From NCBI GenBank assembly GCA_039545295.1, contig BCIK01000007.1:32605-96604 (forward strand): a DNA stretch of 64,000 nt. Direction: 5' to 3'. The position numbers and the translations under genes are program-made. Shown here piece by piece: positions 25,127 through 36,230 of this stretch. The notes beneath the pieces were generated by a model. It was given only the letters and a program-made list of their open reading frames with translations, did no database searches and was not told the origin of the DNA. Numbering within the stretch: position 1 is the stretch's first letter; every line of letters begins with the position of its first letter. The DNA is from Udeniomyces pyricola. Taxonomy: Eukaryota; Basidiomycota; Tremellomycetes; Cystofilobasidiales; Mrakiaceae.

Positions 25127-26271
25127 TCTTTTGTCCCCGCGGTCTACCATCGATCTCTTCTTTCCTGCTTCTTTCGCTCTAGCATAGATGGGGGCCCAAC
25201 AAGTCAAAATAGAAGGCCAGGGAAGAGTGCCCTTTCAGCCTCTCGGTTGAGAGACTCACTCTGACCGGGCCTCCTTTTCGTGTGGTCACCCCCCCCCCCG
25301 TTCATTTCTTCCTTTTGGGTTTCTTTTCTCCTTGTCATCTCTTCAATCTTTTTCCTTCTTTGGGTTTCCGCTTTACTGTCTTGTTTTTCTTTCCATGCTT
25401 TCAATTTATCTCTCTCACATCACTTCGTTTTTTGCTCTTTCCTCTTTCACTGGTCTCCTCCCCCCCCCCCCTCTTCTCTCTCTACATTCTGTTGATTCAA
25501 CCTTTTCCTCTTTTGGCTCCTCCCAAAAGCATCTCCTACTTTTTTTTTCAACCAAAAAAGAAACTGGACAGGCTCATCTGAGTCTATCAGCTTACCTTCT
25601 TCGTTCACGACGTTTCCTCTCTCACGATCGTGACTTTGCTCGCTCGCTCGTCCTAGACTACCTACGTATTCTCGCACTATCCTTTCTCGCTCATTACTTT
25701 TTTTTCTCTTTCTTCTTTTTCTTTGTCTTTTTAACGTCCTTCTCTGCTCTGCAAGCCGTACCATCTCTCGCATTAAGCCCTCCTCTCAAAATACTCATAC
25801 CAACATACAATCACTCTGCCATTTCCATCTCAATGGTCACACTCCTTGATGTCTCTTTTTTTTTTTTCTTCCTTTGATTTCTTCAATTCCTGCGCGCGCA
25901 TGCATGCCTTTGTCCCATCTCGACTGTCCCCCTTGACTTTGAGAGACGAGGCGGTGCGATAACAAACTGACTATGTGTAGTTGTTTGTTGGTGATGTATG
26001 GATGAGGTGATGTAAGAGACGATGTGCATGATATGGACGATGATCGAGGGTACTGCGCGGGCGTGTCAGTTGAAATTTGGATCGAGAACGACGCACGGAG
26101 GTGACTCGATTTCATTCATTCCTCCATCCTGCTGCTCCGACCATTCCCCCTTCCAGCTGTCGTCATTCCACAGTCGTCGTTGCATGGTCCTCATCAACCT
26201 GTCCATTACCACCACCACCCTCCCATTCATCACTCCTCTTCACGCGTAGATACCTCGCCATCTATCTGATC
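25127..26271. other. Intergenic between the UPS2-like and Mpv17-family genes
   Basis: No supported gene. The plus strand is strongly pyrimidine-rich from 25270 to 25880, with C runs at 25270-25280 and 25448-25461. Open frames in it are Phe/Ser/Leu-rich artefacts. It must hold the 3' region of one gene and the promoter of the next. Confidence 0.55.
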
Positions 26272-28167
26272 ATGCCTTGGAAAGCTTACAACTCGCTGCT
26301 GGCTCGACGACCTTGTTAGGACCCTATTCTTCTCTTCCTCCCCCTCCTCTTCTCTTTCCACGCGTCATACACCGTCCCGCCTAAGTCAGGATTTGCTGAA
26401 CCATCGCAGCTCTCATCCGAAGCTCCTCGACACAGTCAAAAACTAAATTGGGATACCATGCTGATTCCCCTGGATTTGCCCTTCCTCTGCACACACCGGT
26501 CTCTGCGTTTGTCTCCTTTCTCACCTTCGCCCCTAGTCCTGACGCGTTCCTGCGTAGCAGCCGCCATGATGTCCTCTGGCGACATCATCGCTCAACGCGT
26601 CTTTGAACGCAATGAGAAACACGACGTTCGTCTTACCTTATCACATGTACCTCTTTCTTCCTTGGAAATGCTTTTCATTCCATCCTGATCTCCTTCTTTG
26701 TTCCCTTCTCCCTTTCTCTACCTGGTTCTCCTCCCCCCCCCCCCCCCCCCCTACCTTTCTTCTCTCTCGCCCCCCTGTTGTTCGCGATATGGATGTAGGT
26801 TGCCCGATCGGCTCGCTTTGCTTTCTATGGCTTCGTCTTCCACGCACCGGTGTTGTCCCAGTGGTTTCGCCTCGTCGATCGAATAAAGATCCAGTCGAAA
26901 TGGGCGTCGCTCTCTACAAAGGTACGGTCATCCCCGTCGATTTCGTACTCGACAAACGGAAGGGGGGGGGGGAGAGCAGGGCCAGATTGAAGCGAGGGTA
27001 TGGGTCTCTCGAATAGAAGATATCGTTGTGGTTCGAATGAAAAATTCCATGCGGGTGGTATTAGTTGAGCTGACATCAATTCTTTTTTTGTGTTTGTGTG
27101 TGTGGCGTGGTGTGGTTCGGGCTGTCTTTAGGTCGTGCTTGATCAGGTTCGTCCATATCGATTCCTTCCTTACCCCTTGACCACTCTACTTCTCGTGAAC
27201 GCATCGATCAAATAATAGAGTAGATTTCATCTCCCAATCATTCATCGGACCGTTCTTCAAGTCTGGCGTGGGGTTAATTCAAACGCAAAAACAAAGAATC
27301 GTCCAAAACGCTGATTTTTTTATACCGTCCCCTTTTTTCCCTTTCTTTTTTGTCTTTGCAACCTTGAATGATGATTCTTCGACCCCCCCCCCTCACTGTA
27401 CAGACGATCTGGGGACCGATAAGTTGCACGATGGTACGTACATTCCTCTCTTCTCATTCTCTTCTGCTCACAGTCCTCACGTTCTATCTTTCTCCATGAT
27501 CCGCCTCTTCTCCCTTTCCTCAATCAATCGACCCCCTTACCCTCCCTTTATCACCACCCCCACCATCCGCAGTTCTACTCCGTCATGGGTCTCATGGAAG
27601 GCATGACCCTCCCGGAAGCCATCGAAAAAGTCCAAGTCGCCTTCCTTCCGACCTATATCGCAGGAGCGTTTGTGTTCTTGCCGACGTCGCTCTTGACGTA
27701 CTCGGTTATACCGCTCGCTCATCGCGGGTTGTTCTTGCAAGCCGTCGGACTAGGTAAGAGTTTTTTTTTCTCTTTCGTCTTTTTTTTTTTTTCATCATGT
27801 GCTTGTTCGGGGGAACGATTTGAGGATAGGCCGGTTAGGGGGAAACTTATGGTCGTGCTTCTCGGTTATATGTATATGCCTGCTGATTTTTTTTTGTTAT
27901 ATTACATTCCCTTGCTTATCTCACCACGACTGTATCCACCCTGACTCTCCCCCCTTGTCCCATTTCTCTCCCTCTCTATCTCGTCTTTCAGGCTGGAACA
28001 CTTACCTCTCCGCCTCGAACCACGCCGCGAACGATACCGTCGCTGATCTCGAAGAGAAACTCGGTCATACCCCTAGCATCCAACATTCTCCTCCTCGTTC
28101 TTCACACCCTTCTTCTCCTACTCTGCCGACGTCGGGTACTAAAATCGGCTCACCACTCTCTGGGTGA
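26272..28167 (+). CDS. Mpv17/PMP22-family organellar membrane protein
   Basis: Seven exons, 26272-26314, 26537-26625, 26799-26921, 27132-27146 (15 nt), 27404-27433 (30 nt), 27573-27753 and 27992-28167, give 218 residues. The family comprises four-span channel-like proteins of the mitochondrial inner membrane (Sym1/Mpv17) or the peroxisome. The spliced protein shows the conserved order: MPWKAYNSLLARRPFLT, SSGDIIAQ, RFAFYGFVFHAPVLSQWF, VVLDQTIWGPIS, GLMEGMTLPEAIEKV, PTYIAGAFVFLP, then WNTYLS. The two small exons supply VVLDQ and TIWGPISCTM, which are conserved family positions, so both are well supported. A Ser/Pro-rich tail of about 45 residues follows WNTYLS, longer than usual. Mitochondrial versus peroxisomal location cannot be decided by eye. 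The family call is firm. Confidence 0.9.
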
Positions 28168-29361
28168 AGAAAAGAAAGAAAAAAAACGAAACGAAACCTG
28201 TATTTGTTTCAAAAGATTTTCTTTTTCTCCCTCTTTATAGTGATAAACCAAGTCAGTCTTTTTTAAATAAATAAATAATGTTCATTCGCGTTCATCTCAG
28301 TTTCCTCTCAATCCCCCCCTCCCCCCCATACTTCCTCTCCGTTCGCCATTCTTCACCTTTTTCTTGTTCACTCTACCATACATCTTTTCCCATTGATATT
28401 CCATCTCTTCTTGCTTTGGTCCTCAACGATCCAGTCCAATCTCTTATTTCGCCCTTGCCCTGCCTTCTCCCCATCACATTTCTAACACTCCCCACCCTCC
28501 CCTTCCTCCTTTTAGAGTCCCCCTTGGCTTTTCTCGTTCTCTCTCTCTCTTAGACATATTGCATACGTACGCTTGATCATCTTGTTCGACATCATGATTC
28601 GTCCCCTCCCTCCCTCCCTCCTCCCCCAGTAGCCCGTTTGATAGATCTCAATGACCTGTTTTTTTTTTTGTTTTTTTTTTTTTTAGAAATTCAATTCCTT
28701 AGACTTAAGTAGCAACGATTCAATCGTCCTGTATGACGCCATCATCGAAATATATCTCCATGTGTATTTCGAAAAAGTAATCCATTCAGAGACAAAGCCC
28801 ACAGAAGAAGGCAAAAAAAAAAGAAAGGAACGGCAAGGGAGGAATTTGAGAGGGTTCAGGTTGAAATTTGACTTGAATTTATAGGTTGATGTCAGGTCAT
28901 CATCATACGGGCAGAAAAAAAAACGGTATCAATCGGTTTTTTTTTTTTTTGAAACAAAAGGAGGGAAAAAGGAAGAGACGAAACCGAAGAGGGTAAAAGA
29001 TGGGGTCGAGAAGGATAAGCAGGAAGGAAGGAAGGAAGGAAGGGAGGGAGGGAGGGGGGATTAAATGTGAGAAAAGGAAGAGAGAGAGGATATCAAGAAG
29101 AAGAAAAGATACAAAAAAAAAAAGGTAGAGAGCAGGCAGGGAAAGAAGAAAGAGCAGAGGTTATAAAACGCGACAGGTGGAGATACAAAAAATCTAGACA
29201 AATAGAGAGAGAATAAACAAAACGAAGCAAAAGTAACAAAAACAACAACAACAACCAAAAGGAGGCACACGGAAAAGGAGGCGAGAGAGATGGTCTAGAG
29301 CAAGGGAACCTGCCCCCTACAAACACCTAGATCTCCATCCCCAAAGAGTCCCGACTTGGCT
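28168..29361. other. Intergenic, convergent 3' ends
   Basis: Between the stop codons of the Mpv17-family gene (+) and the 261-residue protein gene (-). It contains an aataaataaataa stretch just after 28262 (possible polyadenylation signals), T runs near 28660-28684, A runs, and a GAAG-type repeat at about 29022-29056. No gene is supported. Confidence 0.6.
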
Positions 29362-30443
29362 CTAATAAGCAAGACGTGACCATCCTTCTTCGAGATTCTC
29401 ATCATCGTCCTCTTCCTCTTCCAAAGTGTTGAGAGTGTCGTCCCCTTCCTCCTCATCGGCCGGGCACCAAACTCCCGCGATGGCCTGCTGCATCATCAGT
29501 CTCCTTCTCTGCCAAGCGTCGTACTCTGCCTGGACCTCCTCTCGCCTCTCTCTCTCTGCTGCTACCTCAGCAGTCACAGTAACGGCCGCCGCCGCCCGAG
29601 CAGGAGCCACTGCGTGGTCGAATGCGAACGTCAAATCGCACTCGGAGGAGCAAGCCGAACTTTGGATGCTGATGCTGCTGGTGTTCATGTGGCTCAATCG
29701 GTCAAAGGTGGTTTGGACGACCGAAGGGAAAGAAGAACTGCTGCTGCTGTTGTTGTTGTTGTTGAACTCCAAGGCATCGTTGAATTGGATGTTATCAGTG
29801 GCGATAGGAGAGATGGAGGTGGAAGAGACAAGCTTGCCCTTCGACTGCTAAACAAACGTCGAATCAAGCACAAACCGCAAGAACGTCAGTAACTAGTCTG
29901 ACTCTCATGCCCAATCTTCCCTCCACTTCGCACCAAGTGTATCAAGGCGAAAGGAGAACTATGACACACCTTCTTGGTAGGGGAAGCAAAGAGCTTCTTG
30001 ATCCATTTAGTTTTTTTGGAGGCCTTGGAGTCAGGAATGGAAGATTGGTCGGATAGATCGGTTTCCGCAGACAATGCCGAGGCGTAAGAGGCCTGGGTGC
30101 AATAAGTTGCAAAGCTAGCGCTCGGCTCGACGGTGTCATAAGATGGATGAGTGAATGAGAGCGTGTTGATGAAGATCTGTTTTGAGGTGAACATAGAAGT
30201 GAGCACAGATAAGGAAAGAGGAAAAAAAAACAGAGCGAAAAAGACAAAGGTAGAGAGAGAGAAAGGCAAGTAGGAGCAGACAAGGATTAGGATCGTCTTA
30301 TCTTGCAAGGTGAGAGAAGACCAACACGGAGTAAAGCAACAACAGACCTGGTCGAGCTGTGGCTGAGCGACACCCTTTGTCTTCTTGGAGGAAGACGACG
30401 CGCGGAAGACGGCAGCGAGGTTGGAGATGACAGCGAATCGCAT
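29362..30443 (-). CDS. Unrecognised 261-residue protein with acidic C-terminus
   Basis: Three minus-strand exons, 30443-30348, 30176-29970 and 29844-29362, all join in phase 0. I do not recognise the protein. It begins MRFAVISNLAAVFRASSS with a basic SKKTKG patch, contains a Ser/Thr-rich middle, a basic KASKKTKWIKKLFASPTKK segment at the end of exon 2, an Asn/Ser run, an Ala-rich helix (APARAAAAVTVTAEVAAERERREE), a conserved-looking EYDAWQRRRLMMQQAIAGVW block, and a strongly acidic end (EEEEDDDENLEEGW). The basic clusters could be nuclear localisation signals; that is a guess. Donor sites are gtctgt and gtgtgt, both plausible. Clean splicing of three phase-0 exons argues for a real gene; function is unknown. 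Confidence 0.65.
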
Positions 30444-33222
30444 CGTGTTAAAGTGAGATTGGGTGCAGGTGAAGGGTGAGGTGGACTGTAAGGTATGTAA
30501 TGTGAAGTGGGTAGTGGGCAGTGGGTTATGAATGAAGAGTCGATGTAGGAGTGCTAGCAAAGCAGGTTTGGAATGAGAGACTGGTAGTGAGTGGTGTGGT
30601 AGAGATTGGTGGTGCGGTAGAAGTTTGTAGTGTAATAGAGGTTTGTGGTGTCGTAGTGGCAGGGAGGTAGTAAGTGGGAAAAGGTGTGTGTACGCAAGTA
30701 AAGGTGCAAAGGACAGTGGTAGTTGAAAGTTGTTCTCTGGTCTCCTCCAGAAACCGCCTTTATACTTCTTTTTTTGGTCGAGTCATGTCCCATTGTCACT
30801 CAGGGGTCTGCGGCGAGAGCCAGCGGGAGAGGCCGGAGAACGAAAGGAGAGGGATGAAAGGACAAAGCAGTAAGACGACCTCATAAGGGGTTACCGTCGT
30901 CAGTTGGGATTGCGATGATTGGGTCTGGATCCTCGACGTTCTTTCTTCTCCCGCTCAGCTACATCGCCGCCTTCAAAGTAGAAGACCCTTCGGTTGTGGT
31001 CTGGTCGGCCACGTGTGACTGTGAGGTCGGAAGATGGAATATTAGGCTACTGGCGGTCTTGATCATCAGAACGCGGAAAACCTGGAGAGAAAAAGCCTAT
31101 GGACAGGATGAGAAAAGCCGAAGAGTGCATGCCGAGGCAACGATCTGGACCAACCGGCCAAGGTAGCTGACGGAGAGCCGGAAGGGAGAAGCGTCGAGAC
31201 TCGTGCCACCCCATCCCACCCCACACTCCCCACATTCTCCGCCTTGTTGACCAGTCAGACTACATCACCCAACATGTAGTCGAGCGTCCTAGGCACTTTC
31301 CTTCTTCAGCCTCTCCATCCCTATCACACACTGGCTGACACGGCGTCGCGTGTTGAATCTGTGCGCCTCCATAGAAGGGCGATGTCGCTTAAGGTTCGGG
31401 TCGATGGGATAGTTCAGAAAGTAGTATCAGTGGCGATCAGTGCATGTGCGATCAGTGGTTCGTCCTTTCTCTGGGCGGGGTGTTTGGTTGTCCTTTCGTA
31501 GGGTAGTTGATCTAGCCATCCTTTGATATGTCCGCCCGCTCAGTCGTTCACGCTTGTGATCGTTTACTCGTCAGTGGATCAACCGTTCGATACTGGGCAT
31601 CGAGCCGAGGGCATGCTAGAAGACCATGTCTAACTGGGATGGGTCAAGCTGCGAGTTTGTGCAAGACAGAGCCGACTTGTGCACGTCGTGCGCTCGCGGG
31701 GTCGAAAACCACGCCAACGACTGTGACCATGCTTGCGAGGATCCTGGAACTGTATGAAAGACGAAGCTGAAAATTAGAAAGGAACACGTTCAGCCAGCAA
31801 TCATGATGCAGATTCATCACAAACCATCATACGTATCATCGACGGGTAAAAATGATGATCAAACTATTAACATATGGCCAGCTCCAACAGAGAACCGTAG
31901 TAGTACTTGCAGCTTGCAAGCATCTATCAGTCAATCTGGACACACTCGGCCGAAGTGTATCCGTCATATGTAGCAAGGGCTTGCTGACGGGCGATCTCCC
32001 GTCGTGCCATCCTGTCACGTCACGCCGTCCCAGCCCCTGATGACCATTGTATGCGTCTTTACCTTTACCTAAACAAGATGACAAGCGAGATAGTGACGAC
32101 TTACAAACATCCACTCTGGCCATTCCAAGGGACCATCTGAGAAATACCGACAACCCTGTTAGAAGCTGCAATCTATATGCGTGTGCATGAAGGCAAATGG
32201 CGGTCAAACCGAACGTCGATCCCGTACCGCCTATAAGCTCGTTGAAAGGTTTCTTTGTCTCTGCACTACCGTCCCTCAATCCCCATCGTTAAGGGACGCT
32301 CGGCCATTCTCGAGCCATATCTTTGGGGGACCTGTGAGGACGCAAGGTGCATGTAGCCATGTGTGTTCTTGTGGAAGAACCAGTCATTGCGATGACCTTG
32401 CCTCGCTCAACTCGATGCGCTCGCTCCGCATACGTCTATGCTGGTCAGCTATAGGCAGGCATACGCATGACATACGCAGCACACTTTGTGCGTAGTAATA
32501 GAGGATGTTCCAAGGTGGTATGTAGCCAAGAGAATCGAGCATGGCTTTCGATGGCACCAGTGAACGAATGTGGAATGTATAAACGTATACGGTTGGACAA
32601 GGCCAGTGATGGGTAAGGTATGTGTGGATGGTACTTGAGTGGGGTGAGAAAGATATGTGGGATAAGCAAGAGGAGATCTGTTAGTACGGGTAGGAGATGA
32701 GGCGACAATAAGCGAAGGATGATTCTGCAGGAGAAGGGATGAGAGGATAGGAGCCGCGAAGTGAGGGAAGGCTGGGAGAAGGGGGGGGGGGGGTCCTGCA
32801 GTCTATTACGCACCGCCGCGCGGGTGCCCTCGCAGCCCTCCCGGCCACGCCCGACCACGCCCAGCGACGACACACGTATGTGCATACGTGGCGCGCTCAA
32901 ACGCATATCTCTAAGCGTAGCTCCGCCTTTGCTCCATTCTTAATATTCTGCAACTTGATAGGCATCCCTGATAGTAGTTTCTCCGCACAACTGATGAACG
33001 ACAACGATGGGTTGTTTGAATCGACGACTGACGCGCGACGTCCTGCAGGCGGCGCAAGTGACGTGACGCGTTCCCCATCGACAGAGATCGCCAAACGAAA
33101 CGAACCCAGGTCGACCCACCCGTATCGTTGCCCCCCCCCCTCAACTACGCCGACTTTTTCTAGCCAAACCCATCATCCACCCCCCTTCTCCCCGCTCGCA
33201 CCCTCACCTCATCCCTCGAACA
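30444..33222. other. 2.8-kb intergenic region without a supported gene
   Basis: The longest stretch without a coding model. It holds the promoter of the 261-residue protein gene (-), with CCA/ACC-type repeats near 30580-30660, and the 5' region of UCH37 (+). The middle (31.2-32.7 kb) has more even base composition than the pyrimidine tracts elsewhere but only short frames with no recognisable motif. A non-coding RNA cannot be excluded. A run of 13 G occurs near 32780 and a C run near 33131. Confidence 0.5.
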
Positions 33223-35631
33223 ATGTTTGAAGAAGACCAAGATGAAAACGCCGGATGGTGTCTTACCGAATCGTCAGTCTTCCTCGCGTTCTCTTCAACC
33301 TTTACACACTTCGGACTATCGACGCGTCTTGCTTTCCATCTTGCATCAACCCAAGACGCACTCGTCCATCTCTGAATGGACTGTCTTGAACAATGATACC
33401 TTTGGTCCGGCCTCTACTCTCACAGGGATCCCTCTGTCTTTACAGCCCTACTCGATGGTCTCGGCGTCAAAGGTTTGACCAACTCGATCCTCCTTCGTCG
33501 CGTTCACTTTTCCAGCTTCCTGACTTACCCTCACGCTTACTGACCAATCGATGGCCAACTCATGACCTTGAATCTCTTCAGGACTTCAAGTTGAAGACCT
33601 TTGGTCGCTTGAACCTGAAGCTCTCGCAGAACTGGCAGAGATCAAGGCGTTTGTTTTCCTGTTCAAGCATGAAGGGGGGATCGCGGAGGATGCCAAAGCG
33701 GGCACAGCAGTTCGTGTCCCCCTTCATTCGTTTCGTTTGACGCGAGATCGGCCATGCTCACAGAGAACGACGAAGGGCTTAGATGCTACCATTAAGAGAG
33801 CAAAGATCGTCAAGGTTTCCAAGGCGTATTGCCTTAATCTCTGCTGAACCCTTCCCCCCTTCCTTTCTACTCACGCCTTTCGGCCTACTTCCTTGACATC
33901 GCCTCACCTACTCCCAGGACACAAACTTCCCTGGTTACTTTGCTCATCAAGTTATCAACAATGCCTGTGCGACCCTTGCAATTCTGAACGCCGTCTTCAA
34001 CATGCCCCTTGGCGAACGAGAAGGAGATGCCGAGCCGGTCCAGTTGGGCGCGGAATTGGAGAACCTAAAGGAGTTTGGGATGGGCATGGACAGTACGGTT
34101 CGTTTCGTTGACCTTACAAGGTCTCGTGAGATCTGGTGACAGAAAGGAGAGGAAGGAGGAAGGGAAGAAGGATTGGAAGGAGCTCCACGTGTCGGACATG
34201 ATATGTTGGTCGTCGGCCCTCCGTATGCTTCAACTCACGATCGTTGGCTTTATCTTCAAAAACCATTTATTTTTATAGACACTTGGATTGACGATTTCTA
34301 ATTCTGAAAAGGTATGTCGATACATACAACACCTCTACTCTGACTTTCCCTACTCGCTCTCTGTGTGGACTTCTTCCACCGCCCCCCCCCCCCCCCGGGG
34401 GCGCTTCGCTCATTGCCTCTCCTCTGTTCCACCTCCCGCACATGTATTATCAGATCCGATCAACCCATAATTCGCTTTCCCGCTCCTCTCCCTTCTCCAT
34501 CTCCAACCTACCCTCTTCGGCCGAAAAAGAGGACGCCTACCACTTTATCTCGTATCTTCCCATCGCTGGCCAGCTCTATGAGCTCGATGGTCTTCAAGAG
34601 TACCCTAGAAACCACGGCCCAGTCCCTGTCGCACAAGCTGGGGGAAAAGAGTCTTGGTTGAAGAGGGCGAGGGAAGTTGTCCAGGAGAGAATTGCTAGCT
34701 ATCCCGAAGGAGCTGTGAGATCTCTTCCTCCTTTTTTTTTCTCACATACGGGTTTCGGGTTTCGTGTTACAACTGGGATTGATGTTTTCCCACAAACCCT
34801 TCTCAAACAACTCTCTGTTTTTTTTTCCCATCTTCTTTCTTGATTCGATAATGACAACAACGATTACCGAACCAAACTCCAGCTTCATTTTTCCCTCCTC
34901 GCTATCACGTCCGATCCGCTTCCCATCTTGCAAGCCCAGCAAGCTGATGCCTCGACCGCCCACGACGAGATGCGAGTCGCCCACTTGAGCGGCAAGATCG
35001 CCGACGAGTTGGACAAGAGAAAACGATGGGCCGTGAGTTGAAATGTCCATCTCGGTTGCCAACGCTATCCTTGTATCACTTCTTTTTTTTTTGGTGACCT
35101 CATGCCGTGTCAACGTCGAGTCGGGTTCCTTACATCTCCACTTTGACTCTCTGACGTTAATCTCGTTTTTGCGTCCTTAATCCCAATCCCGGTATGGGTA
35201 TCATTCATCTCCGCCGACCAAACGACAGTTTGAAAACTCTGTAAGTCAACGTGTTCTTCCCCTTTCACCTTCCCTCTTACCTTTCTCTCTCCTCCTTCCC
35301 TTCCCATACATTCCATATGGCTTTTTTTTTTTCTTCGTCCATCTTTTCATCGACGTTCAAACGTTCCCTAACCCGAACTCCTCCTACCTCCTTCCCCTCT
35401 TTTCTCCTACCCAACCCTTCCCCTTCGCTTCACATCCCTCCTCGACAGCTGCGTAAACACAACTTCATCTCCTTCACTCACCAGCTCCTCCTCGCGCTCG
35501 CGCAAGCCAACCGACTTACACCCGCCATCGACGCCGCTCGGGCCAAAGCCAAGGCTCAGTCGACGAAAAAGAGGAATAATGTGGCGGCGGAAGGTAAAGG
35601 AGAAAAAGAAGGTGGCATGTCGATGGATTGA
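33223..35631 (+). CDS. UCH37/UCHL5-type ubiquitin C-terminal hydrolase
   Basis: Ten exons, 33223-33272, 33426-33472, 33582-33709, 33764-33814, 33918-34097, 34279-34311, 34454-34714, 34883-35032, 35229-35240 (12 nt) and 35449-35631, give 364 residues. UCH37 is a cysteine deubiquitinase bound to the proteasome lid through Rpn13. It starts GWCLTESDPSVFTALLDGLGVKGLQVEDLWSLE, typical of the subfamily. All catalytic residues are visible: Gln103 and Cys109 in HQVINNACAT, His193 in AYHFISYLP and Asp208 in ELDGL. A UCH37-type C-terminal helical extension follows, with RKRWAFENSLRKHNFISF and a Lys/Glu-rich end (EGKGEKEGG). The 12-nt exon encodes FENS and is required to keep this segment. Introns are 53-208 nt. 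Identification is strong. Confidence 0.93.
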
Positions 35632-36230
35632 ATGGAAAATTGAAACCTTTTAGATATGGATATACATAGAGAGAGATAGATGGAGAGAGGTTGGAATGAG
35701 GAAGAAATCAGAGGATGTAAACCGATGCGACGATGGGGGAGCCTGAAGCCTTAATATTTGATGATGAAGATTGGGAGGGGAGAGGGGGAGGAGGGGATCG
35801 ATGATGCAAGATGATGGGCTCCTGGATTTTCATCATTATTATTATTATTATTATTATTATTTTTGAGAAACGTGTTAAAAGAAAGAAGAAACCCCAGCTT
35901 TCACCAAATTCATCTTTCTCCTCTTTTCTGTTTACTCGGATCGTCCTTCTTCACCATGCAACAAACTGGGAAGAGATGAAAAGTATGCTTAGGCTTTTTC
36001 TATGTATGCATGGATATAGTACATATATATCCTACGATGCTGAAATGATATGAAGACATGCGCACGCGCAATCATGAACCTCCCCCCCCCCCCCTTCCCT
36101 TTTCTCTTCCCTCGCCCTCCTAAGGCCCAGTTCCATCCTCCTCGAACCTCTTCTTCCGGCCCTTGAACCAATCTGACCATCCAAGTACATCAATAAGCCT
36201 CCCCCTCCCTCTCCCTCCTGCCCACTCCTT
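35632..36230. other. Intergenic, convergent 3' ends
   Basis: Between the stop of UCH37 (+) and the stop of the repeat-tail gene (-). It contains an ATT trinucleotide repeat at about 35835-35861 and a C run at 36081-36094. No gene is seen. Confidence 0.6.
35835..35861. repeat. ATT trinucleotide repeat
   Basis: About nine ATT units in the 3' flanking region of UCH37. Confidence 0.9.
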
